Shown: positions 1 through 9,491, counted from the stretch's first letter. The stretch is DNA of 23,082 bases from Apostichopus parvimensis (GCA_000934455.1 KN884570.1:29539-52620); one strand, 5' to 3'. The notes: generated from the sequence alone by a model not told the origin. Numbers and translations are program-made.

Positions 1-422
1 CCCCCCCCTCCTCCCCACCTCAGCTCTTGAGCATATGTCTGTTAGTTACTTTGTTATAAAAAAAAACCCATCTTGAACGGACACTCTGTATTACGGGATT
101 TATAATTTCAGCAGTCTTTTAACGTTTCAAGTAAGGCTATTTTTACTGCTTCAAGTGATCCGTTTGAATGACCGAGCGACGCAGTGGAGTGCAAAACTGA
201 TTAGAAAAGTGGGAAGGGACAAGACATGTATCTACTCCTCTTTCTAAAGTGGGGGGAGGGGCGTGGAACTTCGCTTCACCCCTCCACCCCTCCTTTGATT
301 ATGACACTGCATATACACTAGAGCTTCCGTTTGTTACATAATGTCACATAGACAGTGGTTACATAAGAAGCATGTTAGCTATCTGATCCTTTCTTTAATA
401 TGTTCATATTCTTTTATTTAGA
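1..422. other. Non-coding, repeat-like left edge
   Basis: No gene is supported here. The stretch opens with a C/T-rich tract and holds a G-rich run near 250 followed by C-rich runs near 280, the kind of low-complexity ends common in degraded repeats. GCTTCCGT at 323-330 is the exact inverse of ACGGAAGC at 423-430, exactly 100 bases away, so one repeat copy may end here and another begin at 423. GTTACATAA occurs twice between them. Confidence 0.5.
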
Positions 423-1010
423 ACGGAAGCTTAAAAATGCCATCAACAAAAGAAAACTTTGCCCCAATAAGTCAACATTTTTCAGTAAAATTGTTTAGAT
501 AACAAGATAATATCTTATCAAAACTCAGAAAATGTTGGATGGCTCAGTTGATTTAACTGAGAAATTGAACATTTTTCTGCAAAATGTTTAATTGACAACT
601 TATCAGATCTCTTCAATTCAACATTATTCTGAAAAATGCATGTTCAAATGTTCACTTCATTCCAACTAAGCAATTTTCTGCAAAGTGTTGAATTGACAAC
701 TTATCTCTTCTCGTCAATCAACATTTTTCTGAAAAATGTTCAATTGTTCACTTCATTCCAACTGAGCAATTGAACAATTTTCTGCAAAATGTTTAATTGA
801 CAACTTATCATATCTCGTCAATTCAACATTTTCCCGCAAAATATTAAATTGTTCACTTCGTTCCAACTGAGCAATTGAACAATTTTCTGCAAAATGTTCA
901 ATTGACAACTTATCATATCTCGTCAATTCAACATTTTTCTGTTCAATTGTTCACTAATTTCCAAGTGAATAAGTAAACAATTTTCTCAAAATGTTGCTCA
1001 GTTTGAACTA
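423..1010 (+). repeat. Dispersed repeat, left inverted copy (terminal part plus tandem array)
   Basis: The repeat begins abruptly at ACGGAAGCTTAA. About 130 bases of terminal sequence are followed by a tandem array, fading out near 1010. The same terminal sequence in reverse orientation ends at 7923. Comparing the two by eye, similarity starts exactly at ACGGAAGC on both sides and continues through the terminal part (ATGCCATCAAC..., GTTTAGATAACAAGATAA...) into the first array unit. The flanks outside differ, so this looks like a transposon end rather than a segmental duplication. The two copies point toward each other across the TRIM gene. Confidence 0.75.
560..960 (+). repeat. Tandem array, about four units of 101-105 bp, each with two hairpins
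   Basis: The marker GACAACTTATC recurs at 594, 695, 799 and 904, giving periods of 101, 104 and 105. Each unit contains two imperfect palindromes. In the best copy, 731-750 pairs with 763-782 (18 of 20 positions), and 786-801 pairs with 817-832 (15 of 16). A transcript or single strand would therefore fold into a row of stem-loops. The array is non-coding, with stops in all frames. Tandem subrepeats inside inverted termini are a known trait of foldback-type transposons, including the sea urchin TU elements. Confidence 0.8.
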
Positions 1011-1467
1011 ACATATATATCATATGTCATGAGAGGTTATTTTAAATAGAGGTACATTAAAGAAAGAGTTGAAATCCAGAAATTATCTGTAATGATATAT
1101 ACCACATTGTATCACAAAGCCAATATTGCTTATACCCCATGGAATAATACGCCATCCTTGTCTAGAAAATGTGATAGGCTGTAGTAAAAGTATTTTTTCG
1201 TAACGAATGTACATACTGAAAATAACGTAAATTAATCCCATATATATATAGGAAGGTAGTCTTTGTAATGGATATATTAAGACACGGAGATAAACTCCTT
1301 AGGAACTAGTTATTTGCCAATTATAAATGGAGCTAACAATAACTTTAGAAATTAGGATTGTAATATTTTCCTCTGTGTGTAAAACCCAAGAAAAACAAAT
1401 ACAGCAACGATAACAACCAATCTGTGTATCATAACTCGCGATATCATTTTGTTTTAATATGTTATTT
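1011..1467. other. 3' flank of the TRIM gene
   Basis: AT-rich sequence without an open frame or clear repeat. The 3'UTR of the minus-strand TRIM gene must begin here. I see no canonical AATAAA on the minus strand; ATTAAA at 1453-1458 lies only about ten bases past the stop codon and is a weak candidate. Confidence 0.4.
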
Positions 1468-3675
1468 CTATAAAGCGCTATGCAGGTAGGCTAGTCCGTA
1501 AGTATACATTTTCCCCGAATTTTCGGTAGCTATCACAAGTTTCTCCTCACCATCTTCTATGGATGTGGTAAGGCACAATGCGTCGTCATCAACTGACATT
1601 GTTGTTAGTAATTGCCGACCATCTCGACTGTATTGTGTTAGCACAGTGTTCAGCTCACTATCATCATCCCATAACATGTAGATGAACCCTCCCATGTCTA
1701 TGCACACACTGTAAGGTTTTAAGTCAGCTCCACTTAGATTTGGTTTGGTTAATTCATACTCCACCTTACTCCCCGATGTCACCATGGTAACTGCATATGA
1801 GGACCTACCGTGATAGTCACAGATCAGAAGATTACCGTCGTGGACTGTGATATCTTGTGATTCCGTGATTTCATCAGGTAGTACTATGTTGTGACTGTAA
1901 TTCAGCTGATAATCAAATACATAAACTTCTCCGCTGTTAGTACCAACAATGATTTGATTCTTGGTGGGATTCGTGGTAACAGACCACACATGCCTACCCT
2001 CTGGCCACGTCTTAACTATATCACTGATGTTCTTCTTTTGGTAAGAAGAGTCAGAAATATTATAAATACTGATTTCATCCGGTTTGCAAACTGTAATGAC
2101 ATTGAACCCTGACAAATGACAACAGTAACGATATGCCCGAATCCGAAATCTCTTCTCTCTATTTAAAACAATCTGATTTAATATTTCTCCTTTCTTGGTA
2201 ATGACAGTGATGTGTGATTCCTCTTCTGATACACTACCAGTCATAACGATATTACCATTGCTATTACTTGTCATACCGCTGATCACGTAACCTTTAGCGT
2301 TGATTCCCGGCACATCAACAACAGACTCTGCGCTTTCTGTAATGACAACTTTATCAGATATAACTTTTGTTATATCACTGATGACAAAATCAGATAAAGA
2401 TTCTAACTCTGGATATTCTTGTTTCATTTCTTCGATCATAGGTTCACTGGCTGCTCTTATGTCAGGGACACACTGTGCGTCTGTCCAATCGTCATTACAT
2501 GCAAGAATGGAAGAAGACGTTGCTGATAAGTTTTCGAACCGTTTAATAAGTTGCTTACAATTATTCAGTATTTCTTCACATTCGTTTTTGTTTTGACTTG
2601 TAAGAAGATCTTTAGCCGTTGTCAAGGTCTTGAAATTACTATCTAACTCCCCAAGTTTTTTAAAGAATTCTCCCTCAGTTTCCTTACAATTGTCCTTAAA
2701 TTCTTGCAATTCCTGGTCATATTTTACATCGGTACTTTTCATATTTTCTTGATGTTTCATGATCAATCGGTTCATTTCCTCTTCATGTTTAACAGTTATT
2801 TCACGTTTTTCACATCCTCTTCTATTTTCTATGTCAGCAGCTCCTTTTTCACGTTCATCGTTACATTCGGCAAGTTTATCCTTTATTTTCTTTGCCTGTT
2901 CCTCGTGTTGAATTGTCAACAACTTTGTTTTTTTTGTAACATTTTCATTCAATTTTACAAACACCATTTGAACCTTCTCGGGTAACGCGTATAGTTTAGT
3001 CTTGTGCTTGCTTAGTTCAGCGAGGTTCCGATTTAGTAATGTCCTTTCTTTCTGGGCTAGGTCATTCACATCGATGAGATCGTGACCTTTGTGCTTCCCG
3101 TGAGTGCAAACTAAACAAACCGGTTCATTTTGGCATGTACCGCAGCACAATTTGGCTGGTTCTTTGATATGAAAATGGCACCTGGGATCTTCCGTCATTG
3201 CAGCTATTTCCTCCATGGTCAAGTTCTTAGCTGCCATATTTTCCAATTTCAGAGTGCTTGGTTGGTGATCAGTAAACATTCTATTACTGATATGAACCTT
3301 GTAACATTCTTCGCATAAAAAATCTCTACATTTAAAACAGTAAGCGGAACATATCACATCCTTTGAACAGCTCACACACTGCTTCAAATCTTTCTTTTCC
3401 AATGATTTACGCAATTCTATGAACTCGAGCATACTCTTCATATGAAAATCAGTCTTAAAGCCGTCCAATCCATCCTCTGGTATACAACATCGCTGTTTAC
3501 AAAGTGGACATTCAATTGTCCCATCATGGCTGGCTTGAATAACTGTTCTCAAGCAATCGTTACAGTACCGATGAAGACATGGTAACTGTTTCGGCTCATT
3601 AAATTGATCCAAACAAACAGAACACATGAAGAAGTTTTCTGTCAGGTCTTCTATGAAAGGGTTCCAGGTAGCCAT
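1468..3675 (-). CDS. TRIM-type E3 ubiquitin ligase (RING, B-boxes, coiled coil, beta-propeller-like C terminus)
   Basis: A 735-aa uninterrupted frame from ATG (3673-3675) to TAG (1468-1470). The start has good context (A at -3, G at +4) and lies 17 residues before the RING. The RING finger (residues 18-59) shows C18, C21, C33, H35, C38, C41, C56, C59, a complete C3HC4 set. A B-box1-like cluster follows (C100 to H137: C100, C103, C113, C116, C121, C124, H128), then a B-box2 (C166, H169, C178, C181, C187, C190, H195, H198). Residues 205-385 are charged, Lys/Glu-rich and coiled-coil-like. Residues about 450-735 show beta-strand-rich repeats resembling the NHL/WD-like C terminus of TRIM2/3/56 relatives; no SPRY or filamin domain is evident. 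By family the product should transfer ubiquitin with an E2, with the propeller choosing the target. Echinoderm-like animals carry many such single-exon genes, some linked to innate immunity; the target here is unknown. I would not give a TRIM number. Confidence 0.93.
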   Translation of the reverse strand: MATWNPFIEDLTENFFMCSVCLDQFNEPKQLPCLHRYCNDCLRTVIQASHDGTIECPLCKQRCCIPEDGLDGFKTDFHMKSMLEFIELRKSLEKKDLKQCVSCSKDVICSAYCFKCRDFLCEECYKVHISNRMFTDHQPSTLKLENMAAKNLTMEEIAAMTEDPRCHFHIKEPAKLCCGTCQNEPVCLVCTHGKHKGHDLIDVNDLAQKERTLLNRNLAELSKHKTKLYALPEKVQMVFVKLNENVTKKTKLLTIQHEEQAKKIKDKLAECNDEREKGAADIENRRGCEKREITVKHEEEMNRLIMKHQENMKSTDVKYDQELQEFKDNCKETEGEFFKKLGELDSNFKTLTTAKDLLTSQNKNECEEILNNCKQLIKRFENLSATSSSILACNDDWTDAQCVPDIRAASEPMIEEMKQEYPELESLSDFVISDITKVISDKVVITESAESVVDVPGINAKGYVISGMTSNSNGNIVMTGSVSEEESHITVITKKGEILNQIVLNREKRFRIRAYRYCCHLSGFNVITVCKPDEISIYNISDSSYQKKNISDIVKTWPEGRHVWSVTTNPTKNQIIVGTNSGEVYVFDYQLNYSHNIVLPDEITESQDITVHDGNLLICDYHGRSSYAVTMVTSGSKVEYELTKPNLSGADLKPYSVCIDMGGFIYMLWDDDSELNTVLTQYSRDGRQLLTTMSVDDDALCLTTSIEDGEEKLVIATENSGKMYTYGLAYLHSAL

Positions 3676-3765
3676 GTTGATGAAGGTTGTTAACTCTCAC
3701 TTGATAAAACTGTACTCAATTACGTCACAATCTGTGAAAGAGTTCAGGAAAAGAAAAGGAAAGGG
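3676..3765 (-). promoter_or_regulatory. Likely 5'UTR with splice acceptor of the TRIM gene
   Basis: Reading the minus strand toward the start codon, a pyrimidine tract of about 30 bases ends in CACAG at 3732-3736. This is a strong 3' splice-site signal 56 bases before the ATG. It suggests a non-coding first exon further upstream and a 5'UTR intron, the usual layout for a TRIM gene whose coding region sits in one exon. The donor and promoter are not identified. Confidence 0.55.
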
Positions 3766-3860
3766 TTTAGCAAATTATTATTTATCCCTGTATTTCATAA
3801 AATATGAATGGAAATGCAAACATACATGCATAACCCATTCAAAATGATCTGGACACAGAA

Positions 3861-5066
3861 GTGCTAAAACATTTCAGGCCAGTGTTTAACCCGTCCTTCA
3901 TCTTCAAACTTTTGGAGAAGGTTGTGTATGCACGACTTGAGCGACACTAGCATACCAATGTCCTTCACGAACAGTTTGGACTTCAGGATGTTGCATTGAA
4001 GTAGTTTGAGTCGATATCTGTTCAACCGATTTCAAACAGTTTGCATTAATATCGAGCTTTTGGAACCAGTACCGCTAGAGTTTGGCGTTCCACAGGAATC
4101 TGTTTTGGCTCAAGCTATTCTCTATATATGTACACAATCGTACATAGTCACAACTTGAATTACCATTTCTATACCGATGACACACAAATTTACCTTTCAT
4201 TGCAGCCTGTTAATTGATGTCTCTGCTAGAAGATGTGTTTTGGAGAATATTGAATATTGCCTCATTGATATCAAATAAGGGATGACAAGCAATAAACTTA
4301 AACTGAATGGTGACAAGATTGTAGTAATCATAATCTGAAAGTCCTTCCCAATGTCTTTGTGAGGGCGGATGGAGTTTCGATTAAATCTGTATCAGAAGTC
4401 AAAACTTGGAGTTTATCTTGAAACAACTCTTAATATGGATGCACATGCGAACCATATTTGTAAACAAGCCTACTTCCAACTTCGCAATATTGGTCATGTA
4501 TGCCGTTACCTCACCATGAATGCAACTATCTCACTCATTAATGGTTTTGTTACCTCAAAACTGGACCACTGTAATTTGCTAATGTATGTTCTTTCAGAAA
4601 CCCAATCTCGGAATCTATGTAGCGTGTACACAGCATACAGTGATATGCATAAGTACCAGGACATCCTAGTTTGATAATATCACCCCAGTTCTACAACTAT
4701 TTCACTGGTTTCCTATGAAAGCTCATTTCCATTACAATATCCTGTGATCCTCACCTTTAAGACACTTTATGGAACGATTGCTTAGACAGATCTTTACGGT
4801 CTGAACATTACACTATGTTGACTGTTCCGCGCATCAGAACATCATATGGCAAACAATGTATTTCCTGGGCTGCCCCTCATTTGCCAACAGCAACCCGTAC
4901 TATCAATTCGCTTGAAGCTATCAAACGAACTATCATGACGCATCTTTTCCCGCAATACTTATTAAGTACTTGATCCAGCTTTATGGATGTCTATTTCTCC
5001 TTCTTCTGTTTGTAAAGTTTTTTGAGCAGACTCCGTGTTTTGTATTGAGCACTTAAAATAATAATC
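3861..5066 (+). mobile_element. Degenerate CR1/L2-like LINE, reverse transcriptase remnant and 3' end
   Basis: Conceptual translation in shifting frames gives successive pieces of a LINE reverse transcriptase. FRPVFNPSFIFKLLEKVV is at 3875-3930. YLFNRFQTV, then FGVPQ(E)SVL, is near 4016-4110. The catalytic box reads YTDD followed by TQIYLS at 4170-4199. The thumb and C-terminal region includes LGVYLETTLNM and YLTMNATISLINGFV (open frame 4369-4674) and LTVPRIRTSYGKQ near 4820-4855. The tail (TGTAAAG...TTTGAGC...GTATTGAGC, then AAT repeats) is the typical 3' end of such elements. There are several stops and frameshifts. The part with the first catalytic Asp motif is absent: the frame jumps from HEQFGLQ to YLFNRF. 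The copy is 5'-truncated and dead. Confidence 0.88.
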
Positions 5067-5438
5067 AGTGAAACCAGAAAGCCAAAAGTCTCTTTGCGAT
5101 TCCTTGCCACACTTTGCATGCGGGGTTTAGTTTCTTCCAAAAGAACTAGAAACCAGCATTTAAGATAAACAGTTTCTAAAGGGAATACATTTCTGCCTAT
5201 GATGAGAAAATTTTATCAGGGAGAGAGAGAGCTAGTAGGAACTCCATTGTTTGATCTGCAGTCCAGTAAATTCATATCACTTTACTCAAGTGGGTGCTCT
5301 CTGATCTCAGTTCTGGACAGATAACTTAAAGCACCTTTTGATAGGTGCAATCATTGTGGTTCTACCTGAAGGAAGTAGCAGTAGTAACTGCAGTAGGTGA
5401 ATATTCTGCTTCAATGTATAAAAGTTCTAAGTCAGTTT

Positions 5439-5465
5439 AATCAGGCTTAATGATTAAGCCTGATT
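5439..5465. repeat. Perfect 13-bp palindrome with one-base centre
   Basis: AATCAGGCTTAAT at 5439-5451 and its exact complement at 5453-5465 are separated by a single G. TGATTAAGCCTGA occurs at 5451-5463 and again at 5471-5483, so one arm is also directly repeated. No function is inferred. Confidence 0.75.
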
Positions 5466-6572
5466 TAGACTGATTAAGCCTGAGTTGGCACTGAGTGCTA
5501 ACTGAGTGCGATATCTCCTCAGTAAAAATGATCTGTAAGAATGAGATTAACAATGTGTAACAAAGTCCTTACCAATAAGGTTCATGAACTTCAAACTCGG
5601 TTGGTGTATGCCTTGGGAAGTTGAACCTCCGTCAGTGATGATGTCATAGCGGCAGTGAAAAGTATAATCTTCCCATGAAATCTGCTAGGCTTCACAATTT
5701 CCTTAATAATTAAATCACAGAACTTTTTTATTAGCCAATGGCAGCCATTTAGGATTCAATAACGTGTAAATTACCAATAGAATGTATCACAAAGCCTCAA
5801 GTATTGAAATAGGGTGTTACCACCTGGTGCAATATGTAAATTCAACATGCACTTTTTGTATGAGTACACCATACTACCCATTGAAATTTGAAGTTAAATA
5901 CAGGCCGTGATTACGCTACGTGGCATTATAAGTATTATTCAAATCAATACCGTGACCGTCATACATGACTAGATAACCATATATAGAACCTTCAATAGAG
6001 GTAAAGAAATTATTACCAACGGCAGGAATAAAGCCGTTAAAGCTAGTAAGCTTGTGGAATATGAACCATCAATTGAAGTAACTAACTAAATCTAGTGTTG
6101 GTTAAAATTGCAAATAGTTCAAAGGATAGCCAAATGCATGATGTAGTGGTTATTTTTGTTGTACGTACATTTGGAAATGAGAATATATCCCCATATGTGT
6201 GGAGGAATCTCATTGTTCCATGCAGGTGGTAGCGATAAGCTTTTCACACACATTTGTTTGTGCAACTTTTCTTTGTGCGAAGTTTGTTTACCAAGTACAG
6301 GATTATGTTTGACCATAACCTTGAAGAATACTTGTCTGAGGTTTAGAAAAACTGGGAATATGCCCGTTTAAAGACGTTCTAGCCCTAGATAATAACATGA
6401 CAATGTTTGTTGTAAATTCTCTGGATGCCTATTATGATTTGTCATTTTTATCAGAAAAAACAGTATTCTAAATATGCAAAAGCTTCTCTCACTAAAGGGG
6501 GGTGCAATAATGCAATAATTGGCTCACAATTGTTTCTAGTACAGTTTTGCCTATAAAATGTGAGTGACTCTG

Positions 6573-6615
6573 CATGGAGAAGTGTGCAGTGCTTGTATTA
6601 AAGCACTTCTCTATG
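6573..6615. repeat. Short stem-loop, 12-bp arms
   Basis: CATGGAGAAGTG at 6573-6584 pairs with 6604-6615 at 11 of 12 positions, with a 19-base loop that itself contains a smaller GTGCTT/AAGCAC pairing. There is no transcript evidence. Confidence 0.5.
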
Positions 6616-7009
6616 GCATGGCTCTACACTTCCTTTGGGTGGTGGTGTGTATATGTGGACCATTTTAGTGTATGTTGAACATCGTCCTGAGAGCCCCCTA
6701 TTTGTATTACAAAAACTGGATGCAGAATGGTGCATTAATTTGTTTTATGAACTTTGACGCAGTCAGTGTTGACTTCCCCTGGCTGTGTACGCATCCTACT
6801 GCAAATACAGCACGGGCCTGTATCATTGTGAACCCATAGTCCTGCAGTTTCTACAAAATATAATATGAGCATCGGGTCCCCCATGTTTAATATAAATCTA
6901 ACGCCACTATTTTGAAGAATTTGGGTAACCTAGCTATATGGAATGGCAACTTGGTAAGTTGACATAGAAAACATCACTAAGATCATTCGATAAATTCTTA
7001 CAGTTGCAC

Positions 7010-7320
7010 TACATATGTATGTATGAGTTTATGTATGTGTTCATGTATGTGTGTGTGAACATGCGGGTGTTTGTATGAATGTATATTAGATCCTCCTGCA
7101 AGCAGGAGCTCGCGAAGAAGCCTTCATTGGCTTATCAAAGCCGCAAGCTGACTGAAGTCAGTCTCTTAGATTCATATTTAATGTCCATGATTATAAATTG
7201 TCAATTGTCAACAACTTTGTAACATGACATACATTCATTTTCGAGTGACTCGAACTGGGACCTTATGATTGAAAGGCACCTGCGTTAACCATTGAGCCAA
7301 AAATATTTCCACTGAGCTAA
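7010..7320 (-). mobile_element. tRNA-derived SINE with CATA-type tail
   Basis: Read on the minus strand, TGGCTCAATGG (7289-7299) matches the RNA polymerase III box A, and AGTTCGAGTCA (7246-7256) matches box B. They lie at tRNA-like spacing in a head of about 70 bases. A second box-A-like TTAGCTCAGTGG sits just upstream at 7309-7320. A body of about 150 bases includes a GAGCTCCTGCTTGCAGGAGG hairpin (7093-7112). The tail is a CATA/CACA-type simple repeat (7014-7080), typical of SINE 3' ends. No acceptor stem or intact cloverleaf is present, so this is not a functional tRNA gene. Confidence 0.75.
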
Positions 7321-7684
7321 CACTCAGCAATTATACCTACCGTCAGTACCCTTGTTCCAAAGGCAGACATAGGGCATTCATTGCGTACTGCTCAGTGATC
7401 CAACAGAGGAGAATTTTTTTCGATACATTTGTACCACTGGTCCTCACTTCACACAAACTTATTAATCACTCTGGTTAAGCAAGTAAGCAACTGAGTATAG
7501 TTATCTGCTTTAAAGCTACATAGACTACTGACTTCAAAAGCTATGTTAATGCAACAAGGGGAATCCCTTTTATTTTCAACAAATTATATTCAACGACAGA
7601 GAATTACCAAAAAATACAGTGCATTTTACTAGCACGCTTAATATTATTTTCTTTAGGGGGTGGGGCTATTTATCACTCACATGA
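7321..7684. other. Intergenic spacer
   Basis: No gene, RNA or clear repeat is visible between the SINE and the right inverted repeat copy. Confidence 0.4.
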
Positions 7685-7923
7685 AAAAATTTAAATTGTT
7701 CACTTCATTCCAACTGAGCAGTCGGAATAATTGACGAGATATGATAAGTTGTCAATTAAACATTTTTCAGAAAATTGTTCAATTTCTCAGTTACAACAAC
7801 TGAGCAATCCAATATTTTTCTGATTTTTGATAAGATTTTATCTTGTTATCTAAACAATTTACTGAAAAATGTCAACTTACGGGGCAAGTTTTTCTTATGT
7901 TGATGGCACTCTTAAGCTTCCGT
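7685..7923 (-). repeat. Dispersed repeat, right inverted copy
   Basis: This is the reverse-complement partner of the repeat starting at 423. Reading leftward from GCTTCCGT (7916-7923), the sequence follows the left copy through the terminal part (GTGCCATCAACATAAG, GTTTAGATAACAAGAT) and into about one and a half hairpin units (GACAACTTATC on the minus strand near 7750). The array is shorter than on the left. The outer flank begins AGA (7924-7926), and the left copy is preceded by AGA (420-422). This could be a 3-bp target duplication or chance. Confidence 0.75.
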
Positions 7924-8257
7924 AGATTAGCATTGAGTGTTTTAATTGTCCTGAACTTGCTCGAAGCTAGTGAACAGGGTCAACTCTCCCAATAGCACAA
8001 TTAATACATAAATTAACCGCATTGAAGCTAGCGAACTTGTACAGTAGTTCTATTAGGATTTTTATTTTATAGTATTCAAAACCATACATAGTTTTGTATG
8101 GTGTAGTATAAGGATCGCCAGATACAATTTCTCAATGTGACCAGGAAAACGTGGTAAATATGACTGATTAAACGTCAATTTTGACTGAAAATTTTAGGGG
8201 TCACTCACAAATTACAAGAATATGTGAAAATTAGAGTGGGACAGTCGGAAAAATTAC
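7924..8257. other. Intergenic spacer
   Basis: No supported gene. AT-rich sequence leads into the hairpin and hAT-type end that follow. Confidence 0.4.
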
Positions 8258-8290
8258 AGTGCGACAGTTGGAAATTCTGACTGTCGCACT
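8258..8290. repeat. Perfect 11-bp stem-loop
   Basis: AGTGCGACAGT (8258-8268) and its exact complement (8280-8290) flank an 11-base loop. Diverged direct copies of the arm (GTGGGACAGTCGGAAAA near 8236, and TTTCCAACTATCGTCAGT near 8297) extend the symmetry. It lies next to a hAT-type terminus and may be subterminal sequence of that element. Confidence 0.55.
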
Positions 8291-8325
8291 CAAATTTTCC
8301 AACTATCGTCAGTTTTACCAAGATT

Positions 8326-8374
8326 GGGGGGTGAGACACCCCCCCCCCACATCCACCCCTCTAGCGACGTCCCT
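8326..8374 (-). mobile_element. Orphan hAT-type terminus (right end)
   Basis: Read on the minus strand from 8374, the sequence starts CAGGGACGTCGCTAG and runs into a long G-rich tract. This is the form of many non-autonomous hAT ends (CAGNGNCGT...), and it resembles the ends at 9297 and 11998. No matching opposite end or 8-bp duplication was found upstream, so the element is probably truncated. Confidence 0.45.
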
Positions 8375-8773
8375 GCCTGCAGGTTCCCTCATTTTGTCGA
8401 ATTATCAGTGAGGGCAGAAGAAGAATGGTGGTTTGCTTTATCCCGCAGCAAAACATTTCCCAAACTGTATAGGTTGTACATCCTAATCAACAAGAAAATA
8501 GCAGCTGGGCTTCAGAAGTAAGTTAACCTATGCTTGACTAGGTGTTTCCATTACATTACTGTTTAGAAGTAAAGTTCTCTAAATCAGAGGTAGTATACTA
8601 AGTAAATACACTCACCTCTGATCTTGTATTACGTACCCAACCCTCTTTGACTTCCTTTAAATTGGCTTTAAAAAATCATTTAATAGATAAGTACTGATCC
8701 TTTCTTTTTTATTTTTTTTAGTAATAAGTAAATCAATTAATTAAGTATAGAGGGCAGTGTTCTCCACTACCGG

Positions 8774-8870
8774 TTTTGTCCGGGCGCGCCGCCCGGACAA
8801 AATTTGAAAAGGCTGGCTAGCGCCCGGACATAAAGCTACCGCCCGGACGAAAAACTCGGCCGCCCGGACA
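8774..8870. repeat. GC-rich CGCCCGGACA repeat cluster with 13-bp palindrome
   Basis: A perfect 13-bp palindrome with a 3-base centre (8774-8802) is followed by direct copies of CGCCCGGAC(A/G) at 8821, 8840 and 8861; the palindrome supplies one direct (8790) and one inverted (8777) copy. The cluster ends in an A run. Repeated subterminal motifs near a hAT-type end are plausible transposase-binding sites, which is an inference. Confidence 0.7.
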
Positions 8871-8940
8871 AAAAAAAAAATACACTGGCAGTTAGTCTGG
8901 CACCTCGTCAAACATTTTCTAAAAGTCACTCATATTCTTT

Positions 8941-9425
8941 AAGAGTGACGAATTTGATCGAAAATACATGTTATGTTTCTGCCGCGGCCGCGATCGATTT
9001 GCCCATCACCCCCGTATGCCATATGGTGGGGCGGAAGTATCATTCCGCCCCCCCGCTCCGCAAGTCAGAAAACCCCTTTTTCATTTCCAAATGAGAAAAA
9101 AAATCACATTTGGAGCACCAAATTACATCTAAGGCCAGGTGAAAATGCAAAATTATTTACAAAATGGAGTGGGTGTTGAAGTGTGCTATATTGCACCAAA
9201 TTGCATCTGAGGCCACCTGGAAATGCAAAAAACCCTCCCCCAGGCCGGCCATCAGTCTTCACCCCCCCCCACTCAAAAGTACTTTCCTACGCCACTGTCG
9301 TAAATAAACACTGACTCCGCGAGGTACGAAACTTCTGTCAAATCAGTGACAAATAGCCTAGTAGCGCACGCCGCAACGTTCCAAAAGAGTGACAAATTTG
9401 ATCGAAACTACATGTTTTGCTTCTG
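8941..9425 (+). repeat. Pair of 41-bp direct repeats, period 444
   Basis: 8941-8981 and 9385-9425 match at about 37 of 41 positions (AAGAGTGAC.AATTTGATCG...). The interval between them holds a CpG-rich segment (8981-8996), two units of a 78-bp tandem repeat (9115-9152 and 9193-9230, GCACCAAATT.CATCT.AGG), and at 9287-9297 the terminus CTACGCCACTG. The arrangement suggests insertion plus local duplication inside the larger element. Confidence 0.6.
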
Positions 9426-9491
9426 ATTCTGAATGCCCCAGAGGAGATAGCAGATGATGAGGAGGAGAATGTGGTGACTGTCAATAGCTAG
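9402..9491 (+). pseudogene. Acidic C-terminal tail of a lost element-encoded protein
   Basis: A short frame ends ...LNAPEEIADDEEENVVTV-N-S with TAG at 9489-9491. AATAAA follows at 9562-9567, 71 bases after the stop. The acidic tail plus polyadenylation signal inside a hAT-like element looks like the 3' end of its transposase gene; the rest is missing. There is no catalytic motif to prove this. Confidence 0.35.

Larger units (their letters stand above)
5067..7009. other. Intergenic stretch without a supported gene
   Basis: No frame here has recognisable domains or a believable exon. The overlapping short frames at 6119-6371 on both strands match no family I know. The stretch holds two small palindromes, listed separately, and otherwise AT-rich unique-looking sequence. 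Confidence 0.5.

Noticed and set aside
3720-3727. CRE-like TGACGTAA on the minus strand upstream of the TRIM start
   Set aside because: It lies inside the predicted 5'UTR exon and an 8-base match is too weak to call a promoter element.
6119-6371. Overlapping short frames on both strands
   Set aside because: About 65-71 codons each, mutually overlapping, no family resemblance.
7240-7320. Functional tRNA gene
   Set aside because: Box A and B are present but no acceptor stem or full cloverleaf; body and tail show it is a SINE.
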